The translations under genes and the position numbers were made by a program. Shown here one piece after another: positions 12,490 to 22,044 of a DNA stretch of 64,000 nt. This DNA is from Manis javanica (taxonomy: Eukaryota; Chordata; Mammalia; Pholidota; Manidae), in NCBI RefSeq assembly GCF_040802235.1, contig NC_133163.1:39824501-39888500 (forward strand). Reading direction: 5' to 3'. The notes below the pieces were generated by a model, which saw nothing but the letters and a program-made list of their open reading frames with translations, was not told the DNA's origin and did no database searches. Position 1 is the stretch's first letter; the number at the start of each line of letters is the position of its first letter.

Positions 12490-13135
12490 TGGTGAAATCT
12501 TCAAACAGCATCACCGCAATGAATTCCTGTTGCTGTAGCCAAAAGCAAAGGAATCGGACATGTGGGTCAGTCTATTCTGGCTCCTCTAGGGTAGATACAC
12601 AATTTATTTTAAGCTCTGGAAACCACTGACACAGATCTTGTGGCAGAGACAAGAGAATAATGATAATGCTTGGTCATGAAACCAAAGGTGGGGAAGGAGG
12701 GAAGTGAGGATATGAGTGGGGTAAGGGGGAGTTAAAAAGGGTAAATAGATTGTGGTCCCAGTGAAGATGGGTACCAGAGGCCCGGCACTGACCGTCTGAC
12801 CTAAGAGTTTGAAGGAATGGAGGCAGGAAGTCCATGATCCTTAAAGCCTCATAGTCAAACTGCTATTCTATCCACAGACCCACATTACTGGGAGATTTGC
12901 ATGTGGCCAAATCACCCTTCCACCAGAGAAGTTCATAAGAAGGAATTAGATTTTTCTTCTATTCTTTCAAACATATGGGTTCCTCCATTAGCTATGCATT
13001 TTTCTTCAAAATTACTGAATAATCATAAATAATAGTATGGAGGATGCTATGTGTCAGAATTCTCCTAAGTCAAAAGGGAAGACCCTACTCACAGCCTATC
13101 ATCAGATGGACACTGTCCAGAGATTTTATTGATTT
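12490..13135. other. Intergenic stretch, nothing recognised
   Basis: Purine-rich patches but no gene or repeat that I can name. Confidence 0.35.
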
Positions 13136-13139
13136 ATCT

Positions 13140-13255
13140 TGCTTCCTACGACCTCCAAGTGGACAGGAACTCACCTGTTTTGTTCAGAGTCTGAGCACTG
13201 GGGCCTGGCACATAGAAGACTCTTAAATATTTGCCGAATGAATGAGTGAAACTTG
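13140..13255 (+). repeat. L2 LINE 3' end
   Basis: It has the typical L2 terminal text: 'gggcctggcacatagaagac' followed by an 'aatatttgccgaatgaatga' ending. It is an ancient fragment. Confidence 0.8.
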
Positions 13256-13259
13256 CCCT

Positions 13260-13925
13260 TTCCCAGCTTCGGTGAAAAGCACCACAAAGTGACTGAGAAG
13301 ACAGTAAGGAAGCCTGGGCCGGGACACTGCTGAGGGAGGGTGTCAAGAAGCCCATGTGGGCTGGGGTGAGGAGGCTTCTCCGTGCCAGACAGGCCGGAGT
13401 GAAAGGCTTGAAATGCACCAGGACATGCATGTGGTTATTCTGACGCCCGTTTCAGAGCCGTAGAAACTTAGCCAGAAAGTGTAAACACAGTTCCTCTCTG
13501 GGGACACTTCCCGTTGACTTAGAGATGAACTCCGATGTATGCTGTTTGTCTTCAGTCTTCAATGGTCTTTGCAGCTTGAAAATTAGTGTCAGGCTATTCC
13601 GTCCTCAGAACTCTCAAATCCACTGCCTTTTGCCTCTTACCACAGCCGCAGCTCAGACGCCTGATTCCCTCGTCCTCTCCGGAAGCCTTCCCCCCGCTGG
13701 CTAGTGCAGGCTCATTTCATTTCATTTTACTATTTTCAATGAAAGTACTTTTAAAAGTGTATTTCTAAATGCGATTTAATTTTTTCTAGCTTTGTAAGAG
13801 TTTCCCCATCTGAATACATCCCCAAGTCACAGAAAAGTCATTTAACAGACATCAAAAGGTAGTGTATATAGATGATAGGGGATTTAGAAAATAGGTTTGC
13901 CCCATGGAAATCATAGCCACGACCC
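13260..13925. other. Intergenic stretch, nothing recognised
   Basis: No exon-like or repeat signal beyond short open frames. Confidence 0.35.
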
Positions 13926-13959
13926 ATTTCACATGAAATTACTCCCCAAAAGTGGGTAG

Positions 13960-14480
13960 AATCCTGAGGGTGTGTGTGCCAGCTGCTTCCCCAGCCACAC
14001 TCGGGCTTTTAAGGCTGCCAAGCGGAGACCGGGGCTTCGCTCATTCCGCGCTCAGCTCGGCGCCCAGCGCTGGCAGGCGGGATAAAAGCTTGCAGGGTGC
14101 ATTCACGCGCCCCGGGCGCCGCGTGGCGCCGGTGAAGCCACGGAGAGGCCCGGGCGCGCGGGACTCAGGCCCGACCTCGGCAGGCAGCCTCCGCCCCCGC
14201 GCCGGGCCCTGCGAGCACGCCCCGAGCGCCCAGGGGCAACCCGGGTCGGCCAGCGCGCCTATATCGCCCAGGCAGCTGCCATCTGTCTGTTTAGTTAACA
14301 ACCGCGGGCCGCTCCCCCCTGCCCGGAGTAAGCCAGCCCCGCTCATTAGGCCGGGAAGTTAGCGACACCCACTCCTTGTCGCCAGCAGGCTTTGCCCCTC
14401 AGGCGGCGGCTGAGGCTCGGGCGCCCGGTCCTTCTTTCCTGCCTCTCGGCTCCGTGCAGGAGGCCGGCCCACTGCTGGCT
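13960..14480. promoter_or_regulatory. Intergenic CpG island, candidate promoter or enhancer
   Basis: This is a sharp block of high GC with dense CpG, especially 14030-14250, inside AT-rich surroundings. It contains a TATA-like GGATAAAAGC at about 14090-14100, two E-box-like motifs (CAGCTG and CATCTG near 14275-14285) and a GTTAAC motif near 14295. It lies about 25 kb past the PPM1A stop codon, so it is not the PPM1A promoter. CpG retention in mammals usually marks a germline-unmethylated promoter or regulatory element. No adjoining coding exon was seen, so a lncRNA promoter or distal regulatory element is the likeliest explanation. The overlapping GC-rich open frames are by-products of base composition. 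Confidence 0.65.
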
Positions 14481-14484
14481 TGGC

Positions 14485-15015
14485 CCTACAGGCAGGTACT
14501 TCAGTGACAGGGCAGAGAGAGGGCCTCCCTCCGTGGGTTCAGTGAAGTGTACACCATGTTAATGCATCACATTTCAGTTCTGCAAATGCGAAGTGTAAAT
14601 TGGGCTAGAATATGATTGTGAATCAGACTAGACGTCATGACTAATTTATCACCGTGCTCCAGATACATCAGCTAAAATAATATGAATTTAAAGTAACGGT
14701 TCCTCCTGCCTTTGTTTGCTGGTGAACTCTAAAAAATAGATCTCTAGAGAAATAAAAGAACTGAAATTCCACTCTCTTCTTGCATTGTCAAAGCATGAAT
14801 GTAAGTAAACATTCTCACCCAGGTTTCTTCCACTGATTGAAACTGAATTTGCCCACTAACACATTATATCATCTATGTCTCACTCTCACTGACACACTCT
14901 CACCTGAACTGCTGATAAACATTAAAGTGGAGAAAAGCTTTTTTATATTTCAGGCAACATATGAGATGCCTAAAGTTCCCCAGCAGGCTGATTATTAGAA
15001 TTTTCTAGGGCATTT
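14485..15015. other. Intergenic flank of the CpG island
   Basis: AT-rich. A CRE-like ACGTCA lies near 14631. No repeat or gene recognised. Confidence 0.35.
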
Positions 15016-15017
15016 CT

Positions 15018-15362
15018 ACTTAAAGTGTGGTCCCTACCCAGCTGTATGGCATCACTTGCAAGATCATGAGAAATGCAGAATCTCTATCTCAACTATGATG
15101 AAAAATTTGGTCTGTAAGTAATTTTATGACTAAATGAAGACAATAGTGAAAAAAAACAAAACAAAGAAAGAAAAGAAATGCAGACTCTCAGGGCCCAGCC
15201 CAGACAGACTTACAGAATGGACATTGAAATGTTTAACAAGCGTTGTAGTTTGAAAAGAATTGATCTGATTTTTTAAAAACACAAATACCTTTGCCCAGAC
15301 ATCTGTATGTGTGTAGTAGGCAGCCCAGGTGATTCTTACAAATTTAGTAGTCAAGTTTGGAG
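15018..15362 (-). mobile_element. MER5A-type hAT-Charlie DNA transposon, interrupted
   Basis: In plus reading it matches the reverse complement of MER5A: 'aaagtgtggtccctacccag', 'ggcatcacttgcaaga', 'gaaatgcagaatctc', 'gggcccagcccagac', 'tttaacaagc' and 'caggtgattctta'. The element is split by an A-tailed insert at 15085-15173, and probably by a second interruption around 15255-15325. Confidence 0.75.
15085..15173 (+). mobile_element. Short A-tailed retroposed insert with target-site duplications
   Basis: About 89 bp, ending in an A-rich tail (15149-15173), splits the MER5A copy. It is flanked by 16-bp direct repeats at 15069-15084 and 15174-15189 that differ at one base. This is the signature of L1-mediated retroposition. 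The body is about 64 bp. Near its start it has ATGATGA, which fits the C-box consensus of box C/D snoRNAs, but a clear CTGA D box is missing. Origin from a small RNA is possible but not shown. Confidence 0.6.
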
Positions 15363-15364
15363 GC

Positions 15365-16015
15365 CCCTTGGCTCTAAGGTGTAAGGTTCAGGTGACTTTT
15401 ATCCTCATGACATCAGCCACACTTCTGAATCCATAGAACTGCCTTAAAGTTTGGTACAGGGTGAGTTTACCTGTTTAGTTATCTGTGAATTACAGATGTA
15501 AGAAAGCTTATGAATTATTTGGTTAAATAACAACACATTTATTGCTCTTATAGGAAAGCTCAGAACTGGGAAGGCAGATATTCTCTTTGTACAACTGGCT
15601 CATTCACTACCAGACTGAGTACAGGCATGAGAAAATCTTTTGCTTGGCCATCAAACACCCCCCCCCCCCAATTCAAATGGTCTGACTTTATTTGTAACAG
15701 TACCTTTCATTCAAAAGGACACAAAAGCCCTTTATGCTGATGCTTAGTGCTGTTTAGGGCTGTAGGACAAGACAGTGTCTAGTTCTGGGCTTCACAATAA
15801 AAGAGGGGTGTGGAGACCTTGGCAAAAGTTCAGAAGAAATTCCTAAAGGTTATTTTTAAAATGCAAAGTGAATCTTCAAATTGTGTGACATTATCTAGAA
15901 AATGTGCATCCATCCATTGATGTAAACAACATGAGATGAACCTTTGCTGAAGCTTGAGCAATTTTCACTTTTAGAGAAATAAATATTGCAGGGGGCAGAG
16001 GAAGAGGAAAGAATG
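15365..16015. other. Intergenic stretch with a C homopolymer
   Basis: No gene recognised. A run of 12 C residues lies at 15658-15669. Confidence 0.4.
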
Positions 16016-16019
16016 TCCC

Positions 16020-16280
16020 TGGAGCATCAGTTTTCCACACGGGTTGCACATCGCAGTCACTTGAAGAGGTTTTAGGAATCCCAATGCCAGTTAAGCCAGG
16101 CCTTTGTAGGGAGCGCCCAGGCATCCCCAGGTGACTCTGATGTACAGCTAAAGCTGAGAATAGAGCAGTGCTTCCCCACCTGTAGTGTGCACTAGTGCCA
16201 CCTGGAGATTTTGTTGAAATGCAGGCTCTGACACAACAGGTCCAGCATGGGCCCCGAGCTCCTGCCATTCTCAGGTGCTG
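16020..16280 (+). mobile_element. Two MER5A-type hAT-Charlie fragments
   Basis: The first (about 16025-16160) ends 'ccccaggtgactctgatgta'. The second (about 16165-16275) begins 'cagtgcttccccacctgtag' and continues 'cacctggagattttgttg'. Both match sense MER5A. They are either two insertions or one rearranged copy. Confidence 0.75.
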
Positions 16281-16284
16281 TCAG

Positions 16285-16800
16285 AGTCTGGTCCATGCAC
16301 CAGGCTTGGAGCGGTAAGGGGCTAAAACCTTTGAAATGAGACTAAACTCTCTTCCAGGATCTTACGTTCGGCCATGTCAAAGTGCTGATGGCTTTATGAC
16401 ATTTGCCAGAATGCTAAGGAGACAACTTCAAGCATCGTATAAACCAATGAAAAGAATATCAACATCAAGACCACTGATTTGGATGAAAATATTTAACAAT
16501 GATCAGTGTGTGTCTCCTTGAATGGAAAAGTATTTACGGACTTTAGAGGACAGACATATTCCTGGCTTCTTTGGGCAATATAACCATCGCTATTCTCATG
16601 TTATCCTTTCCTAAGGAGGCTTTAGCAGCAGCAGAATTGCAATAATGGTACCCAGTAAAGTCCAGGCACAGCTGGAATGCTGGCACTGCTGCGTTGTGCT
16701 AACAGCTTCTGGTCCCAAGTAACTCCATCTCAGAACCTGGAGGTTTCTTTGAGTTCTGGGAATAGGAGAACCAGTCACTTTGTCACGAGATTCCATTTAG
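16285..16800. other. Intergenic stretch left of the LTR element
   Basis: No gene or repeat recognised. The tetranucleotide CCAT at 16801-16804 may be the target site of the LTR element that follows. Confidence 0.35.
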
Positions 16801-16900
16801 CCATTGTGGATAAAGTGACAGTTCCTGTGGCCAGGATTCTCACCTGGCCCTGGTTGGCTAGCTCACTACACACGTGTGGGCAATGTGTCATCATTGACTC

Positions 16901-16908
16901 TATATAAA
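16901..16908 (+). promoter_or_regulatory. TATA box of the 5' LTR
   Basis: TATATAAA in the context CTCTATATAAAGAG, at the usual U3 position. The 3' LTR has lost this segment. Confidence 0.75.
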
Positions 16909-17109
16909 GAGCCCTGCCTAGTGCTCTGGGCGCGACACGGTGGCAGGGCTGCAGGAGGGCAGAGCAGAGGCTGGAGTGGTGGCAGCATTGAGGACAGAGG
17001 CCCAGAGGATGGCTGTGCGGGCCAAGAGGCCCAGAGGCAGAGACGGGCTTGCTACATGCAGACTCCCTCTGAGTGGATGAGATTCTAGTGATTAACCTGC
17101 CACTGTGGA

Positions 17110-17115
17110 AATAAA
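17110..17115 (+). terminator. Polyadenylation signal of the 5' LTR
   Basis: AATAAA in the context GGAAATAAAGTTGG, conserved in the 3' LTR at 18561-18566 and, in minus orientation, in the LTR at 1177-1824. Confidence 0.75.
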
Positions 17116-17220
17116 GTTGGGTATAACTTTTTCACCCCAAGAACGTTCCACTGTCATTTCTTTGGTCACATTGAATCCATAGTGAACTTGCCCGGGGCTG
17201 AAACCCATTGGCAAGACAAT

Positions 17221-17238
17221 TGGCGACATCGGCAGGGT
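17221..17238 (+). other. Primer-binding site of the LTR element
   Basis: Two bases after the 5' LTR comes an 18-nt stretch beginning TGGCGACATCGGCAGGG. A leading TGG pairs with the CCA end of a tRNA. From memory, the complement resembles the 3' end of tRNA-Ser better than Lys, Pro or Leu, with a few mismatches. The tRNA assignment is tentative. Confidence 0.55.
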
Positions 17239-18297
17239 TCACTGTTGATTGAGAAAAATGTACAGGCTGCCCCTCATAGAAGGAGTGTTTCAGCAGGCTG
17301 CACCTATGAGCAGGGAGACATTCCAGGGTTCCCTTGTGGACACGTGGTACTGTGCAGGGGTGGAGGACTGGGGTCTACCCCAAGAGAAAGAAAATTTGTT
17401 GCTGACTGAAATGGCATCACTACGAAGTGCTGTGGAAATAGTAAAGGATGTCGTGGTGGCCCGAGAGGAAGCAGCACGAGAAGGAGCAGCACGAGAGCGC
17501 AGGCTGCCAGGTGCCATGGGGCAGGTGAAGGATGTAGTTAGTGGAGCGGTCAGCCCCAGAAGTGGAGGAGCGGAGGTTTGATGAACAGGTGGGGGTGGAG
17601 ACCCGGTTGGTGCTGGAGGCATTGGCCCCTCCTCGGTTGAGACCCCACCTGGTTGAAAGCTGGTGGAAGGCCAGAAGGACTCAGCAACCGCGGGCGCTTC
17701 CAGGAGAGGTGCAGCCCCCTCCTCAGCTTGTGGAGCACTCCATGCTCTGCTTCTGTCCTCAGGCTCAAGCACAAAAGGAAATATGGTCTGCTTCTCGAAG
17801 GAAGAATTTAAAGGGCACCATGAAGGTCACAGGGACCCACAGGGACTCTGTCTCTGAGAGGGACCCAGATGTGGGTTGGTTTGAAAAGGCAGGAGCAGAC
17901 AGAGAGAAATTGGACTGGAGCTTTGGCAACAACTGAGACTGGAGCAGTGGTTCTGGCTGCTGAGGACGAAGCAGAAGGCAGAGATAAAGCAACGAGATCA
18001 GCCTGTGTGTCTGCAAGACTTTCTGCTGGAGAGGCTGGAGAAGGTGGGTATTGTAAGGCCCACTCCACCCATGGTCCTTTTGGTTAATTCCTTTGAATAG
18101 AACTGGTTTGAATACAGCCAGGGTGACCACTTGGTGGCAATGGATCTCCTCAGGTGTGAGGGTTATTATAATTTGTTGTGATTTTTGTTATTCGTATATT
18201 GTCGTAGATTATGGAATTTGGTTACAATGTTCCAGCTACCTTGCACAGGGACCATTGCAGAGGACTGAGGGCACATACATTGAGAGGCAAGAATCCT

Positions 18298-18308
18298 GGA
18301 GGGTGGAG
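18298..18308 (+). other. Polypurine tract of the LTR element
   Basis: GGAGGGTGGAG directly abuts the TGTGG start of the 3' LTR, as expected for the plus-strand primer. Confidence 0.6.
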
Positions 18309-18669
18309 TGTGGATAAAGTAAAGGTTCCTGTGGCCAGGGTTCTCACCTGGCCTGGGTTGGCTGGCTCACTACACACATGTGGGCGATGCATCATCATCT
18401 GCTCTGGGCGACATGGTGTCAGGACTGCAAGGCTGCAGGAGAGCACAGCAGAGGCTGGAATGGTGGCAGCACCCAGGACAGGCCCAGAGGCAGAGACCAG
18501 CTTGCTGCATGCAGACTCGCTGAGTGGAAGAGACTCCAGTGATTAACCTGCCACCTTGGAAATAAAGTTGGTTTTAACCTTTTCACCCTAAGAACGTTCT
18601 ACTGTCATTTCTTTGGTCACATTGAATCCATAGTGAATTCGCCTGGGGCTTAAACCCATTGGCAAGACA
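18309..18669 (+). repeat. 3' LTR of the compact element
   Basis: It aligns with the 5' LTR end to end (TGTGGATAAAG to GGCAAGACA). It lacks roughly 25 bp spanning the TATA box and roughly 25-30 bp in the purine-rich mid part. The AATAAA at 18561-18566 is kept. Confidence 0.85.
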
Positions 18670-18699
18670 ACCATCAACGTGATAGGGCAAATAAGTAAG

Positions 18700-18950
18700 C
18701 AAAATTAAACATTTAAAAAATGTAAATATGTTCACAGTGATATTAATAACTAACCTAAATGACAGGGCTTTCCATGTATGATCTCATTTAATCTTCTCAA
18801 AAACCTATGGGATGGTTGCTATTACTACACCTATTTTACAAATAAGACAACAGAGCTTAGAAAAGGTGAGAGATCCTTGCCTTAGGCCACATAACTAGAA
18901 AGTGGCAGAACTAAGACAGGAACCCACCCCGGAATCCCTGAGCCAAGCCC
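18700..18950 (-). repeat. MIR SINE
   Basis: Reverse-complement MIR landmarks: 'tctcatttaatcttctcaaa', 'cctattttacaaataagaca' and 'cacataactagaaagtggca'. Confidence 0.85.
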
Positions 18951-18954
18951 ATCC

Positions 18955-19635
18955 ATGTGGTGGTAAATTTAGCTTGCTGTTTGGAATTGCTGTTTCTGCT
19001 GTTATAAGCAGTGTGTTCATGTTTTCCCTAGGCAGTAGTCTAAATATTTTTGAAAAGGAGCCTTTTAATTTTCAATTAGCCCGGTTCCCCAAAGATAAAG
19101 CTCTTTAAAGGTCAGATGTTAACTTAATCCTCTTTGGATCACCACTGAAAACGATCAGCCAAACTGACCTTGGCAAAATCGCCTAGCTGGCCTGGGGACA
19201 GGCAGGCAGGCGCTCTTACTGCAAGGGGCATTTTCTTGACAGGACCTTCAGTAAAAAGACTTAATACCCATCTTCAGTGTGAACTGAATTGTGTCCTACT
19301 GACATTAGATCCTCAGCCTTGGGGAACACCAGGCTGGCCGCCAAGGGGCTGCATTAGGCTGACTCAGTCATGCAGGAAGAAACCGAGTATGACAGGAGCT
19401 GAATTGTTTTGCCAGAAAGAAGGGCTCATCACACACGGCCTGCCTCTACAGCAGAGCCTAACCCACGATAAAGCCAGCAAAGGCCCACAGTTCCTGTAAC
19501 ACATGTTTCCCAAGACCTCAGCCACAAATGCAGAATTTGCCCAAGAAGAGCAAAAATCTAAAAGCTTTGAACAAACATGGTAATAAACAATTTTGGACAT
19601 GACAACGAAACAAAGCATTACTGTTCTGGGCCTGT
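18955..19635. other. Intergenic stretch, nothing firmly recognised
   Basis: The phrase 'gtgaactgaattgtgtccta' near 19278 is reminiscent of a MaLR LTR start, but the rest does not follow, so no assignment is made. Confidence 0.35.
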
Positions 19636-19639
19636 GCTG

Positions 19640-20107
19640 GGATACAGGTGGGACATGTGACCCACTCTGAGGCCTGTAGCATTCCTCATTCCGGTGCAGG
19701 AATGGGAACAGGAACAGGCATTACCACCACTGGCTGGGTGGATGCACGGATCCAGCTGGGCCAACTGGTCATTCCCTGGGGATTTTAAAACTGGAAGTGC
19801 AAAAATGAATTACTGGCCTCCCAGTGACAGTAGAGGAGAGATTGAGGCTTAAGAGCTATCAGCAGCCATTTTGCCTCCTAAAGAGAGGAAGCTGGTTTGC
19901 CCAGCACAGAAGGTAAGAAAGGCTGTGGAGAGTAGGAAGGGGACAGATGCCTGGTCCCAGCTGTTCCTGAGACCCGACTGCACTCCTGACCAGCCACAAT
20001 TTAGTTGTTCAACTGTACATACTCTGAACTAACAAATTCCCCTTTTGCCTAACCTAGTTTGGTTAAGTTTCTATCACTTGTCACCAAGAAAGTCCTGACT
20101 CATACAG
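19640..20107 (+). mobile_element. Probable ERVL/MaLR-type LTR remnant
   Basis: The 3' part reads 'gtttggttaagtttctatca', 'cttgtcaccaagaaagtcct' and 'gactcatacag', a typical ending of class III LTRs in mammals. The left boundary and subfamily are uncertain. Confidence 0.5.
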
Positions 20108-20109
20108 AG

Positions 20110-20865
20110 GAAGTGTGCGGAATGCGATTTCAGCCTCCATTTCATTTTCAGTATCCTCTTCTCTGAGGTGGACAAGCAGGACCTTCCTGCAGGAGCCACT
20201 GTTTTCTCCCATTTCAAAACTAGCTGGCTGATGTCTCCTTTCTCAAAGTTCTGGCCTTCAGCTTTCTGCCATGTGGCTTTAAGAAAAAGGTAAGAATTTT
20301 TAAATTCCTCCTTTGGGGAAAATCTGCATTTTTTTTAATAATGAAAAAATAATGCATTTCAAGTCAATAAGCTGATGAGTGCAGATACTTTAGGCAACAG
20401 CAGGACTTCCAACTGTTGCTCACAGGGCTTTGACCCTAGAGGTTTAGCAATGGAAAGGGAGGGGCATTTTTGGAACATACCTGACAATGTGGGAGGCACA
20501 TTTTATAAAACACCCTTTTTCATTAATCCTCACAATCACAGATAAGATCTGTTAAATCCATTTTTGTAATGTAGCTGAGAAAGAAAACTTGTAACTATTT
20601 TCTAATTCTTTATCCATATCCTTCTCTTACTATTCAAACATCCATGGGGACTTTCTATATGCGCTAGCGTAGGACTAATATCCCAGAAGAAAGGTGGAAA
20701 TTCTTAGTAGATGAGTTCAAAGTTAGATTTTTTAAATCCAAAGCAGTTTCATCTTTCAAATATAAAAGCTGGGCACTGAATACTTTTTCTTTTAATTTTA
20801 AAAGCTTGTTTCTAAATACTAAGGGCCAAAGACAAGAGAACCTAGAGTACAGATTTTATTCTATA
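20110..20865. other. Intergenic stretch with a possible MIR remnant
   Basis: Around 20460-20600 the order of phrases ('cattaatcctcacaatcaca', then 'tgtagctgagaaagaaaac') suggests a weak minus-strand MIR. The rest is unassigned. Confidence 0.4.
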
Positions 20866-20869
20866 AACC

Positions 20870-21068
20870 AGGGGTCAGCAGGCTTGACCTATAGGGGTAA
20901 CGTTTTTATAAATAAAGTGTTACTGAAACACAGCCACTTGCTTATGTATTGTCTGTAGCTACTTTTGCACTAAAGCAGCAGGTTTAGTGGTTGCAACACA
21001 GACTGTCTGGACTGCAAAACCCAAGATATTTACTATCTGTCCCTTTTCAGAAAGTTTGCTGACCTCTG
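20870..21068. mobile_element. hAT-type DNA transposon (MER/Charlie-like MITE)
   Basis: It has short terminal inverted repeats, AGGGGTCAGCA at the left and TGCTGACCTCT at the right. The flanks are 8-bp direct repeats, TATAAACC and CATAAACC (7 of 8 identical), as hAT elements produce. Internal text ('cagccacttgcttatgtatt') matches the widespread mammalian non-autonomous hAT family. It is about 199 bp. Confidence 0.8.
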
Positions 21069-21069
21069 C

Positions 21070-21825
21070 ATAAACCATAGAAAGGAGAAATAACACAAGC
21101 AGAGGTGGTGTTTTCTCCCCCAAAAGGAGATATGGGTTTAATCTGAGGAGGAAGGGAGAAATTTAAGGTTGGGTGACTAGAGCTTAAGAGCTTCTAGGAC
21201 CTGGAGAATGGACACAGAGCCCACCATCCTGAACTCAGCCCAAAAGAGGGAGTGGGAAATAAAAATCAAGATCAACTTGGAGGGAATCAGAGAGTGGAGG
21301 AACTGTTACACATGAAAGGTCTGGGGGCAGCCTCAAAGCAGAGTGGTCTGCAGGGGCAGCCAGAAGGTTTGTATGGCCCCTAAAAAGGGCTGGAAGGGAC
21401 TGAGCAGGCTGGCAGCCTGGAGGAAGTCTCTCAGCTGTGACATGGGAATGGGGCAGCAAGCAGGCTGGAACGTGTGTGCTGGAGACCCCTGCAGGTCCAA
21501 GCAGCATCAGAGACGAGCCAATATCCAAATGCCATCAAGGACAGAGGATGTCACATGTCCTGAATGCCCCGTTAATGCCAGGATAATTCTTGGGGCCCCC
21601 GTTTCACCCTCAGAACTCAGATAATCCTTGGAGAGAAGGAGGTAACAGATGGATCACTGCCTAAGTGGTTTCCCGAAAGTGCTGGCCAGGGGCTGCCTAG
21701 AGGCTTTGTATTGATCCAGCCGTTAGCAGAATCTTTTCGCTCACCCTTAAGAAGTTCTGCCCCATGAAGTGTCATCAGCATTAGGACAAGTGTCTAAACC
21801 AGAACCTTCCAGCAGCACTTCTAGT
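21070..21825. other. Intergenic stretch, nothing recognised
   Basis: Purine-rich. The open frames at 21235-21624 on both strands are not gene-like. Confidence 0.35.
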
Positions 21826-21829
21826 GTAA

Positions 21830-22040
21830 CAGAAAGGTTCTATTACCTGCACTGCCTGATGTGGTAGCCACCAACCACATGTGCTACTGAGCACCTGAAG
21901 TAAGGTTGTGCAACTGAAGAACTGAATTGTATTTGATCTTCATTAGTTTAAATTACAGTTTAAATAGTCACAGTATAAGTCTAACAGTTTCAATTATTTT
22001 GCAGATATAAAATATACTAAAGCTGCTTTAAAATTAAAAG
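21830..22040 (+). mobile_element. hAT-Charlie DNA transposon remnant
   Basis: The hallmark text is 'ctgatgtggtagccaccaac', then 'cacatgtgctactgagcacc' and 'gaagaactgaattgtatttg', matching the common mammalian 'gccactagccacatgtggct' hAT family. Confidence 0.7.
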
Positions 22041-22044
22041 CCGT

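Larger units (their letters stand above)
16805..17218 (+). repeat. 5' LTR of the compact element
   Basis: It begins TGTGGATAAAG and ends GGCAAGACA. It has a TATATAAA box at 16901-16908, about 200 bp before an AATAAA signal at 17110-17115, and then a U5-like tail. It is 414 bp, against 361 bp for the 3' LTR, because of deletions in the latter. Confidence 0.85.
17219..18308 (+). pseudogene. Internal region of the LTR element, degraded frames
   Basis: The region is about 1.09 kb, with open stretches at 17249-17581 and 17541-17936 in different frames and a stop-rich 3' third. I do not recognise the encoded protein. The first stretch has an Ala/Glu/Arg-rich run suggesting a coiled coil. The position just after the primer site is where gag would lie, so a gag-like remnant is the default guess. 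No zinc knuckle or enzymatic motif was seen. Confidence 0.5.
16805..18670 (+). mobile_element. Compact two-LTR retroviral-like element, probably non-autonomous
   Basis: The order of parts is complete: 5' LTR (16805-17218), tRNA-primer site (from 17221), an internal region of about 1.09 kb, a purine tract (18298-18308) and 3' LTR (18309-18669). CCAT flanks it on both sides (16801-16804 and 18671-18674), with one base of ambiguity at the right edge. The internal region is far too short for gag-pol-env. It has broken open frames (17249-17581 and 17541-17936) whose predicted text includes an Ala/Glu/Arg-rich, coiled-coil-like segment but no protease, reverse transcriptase, integrase or envelope motif that I can see. 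It probably depended on a helper virus for mobility. The LTRs have diverged, so insertion was not recent. Confidence 0.8.

Noticed and set aside
13952-14362. Open frames of 136 (plus) and 101 (minus) codons in the GC-rich block
   Set aside because: They overlap on both strands of a CpG island, where stop codons are rare by composition. No domain, conserved motif or splice context was seen.
17290-17772. 160-codon minus-strand open frame
   Set aside because: It is the reverse strand of the LTR element's internal region, a shadow of the plus-strand frames.
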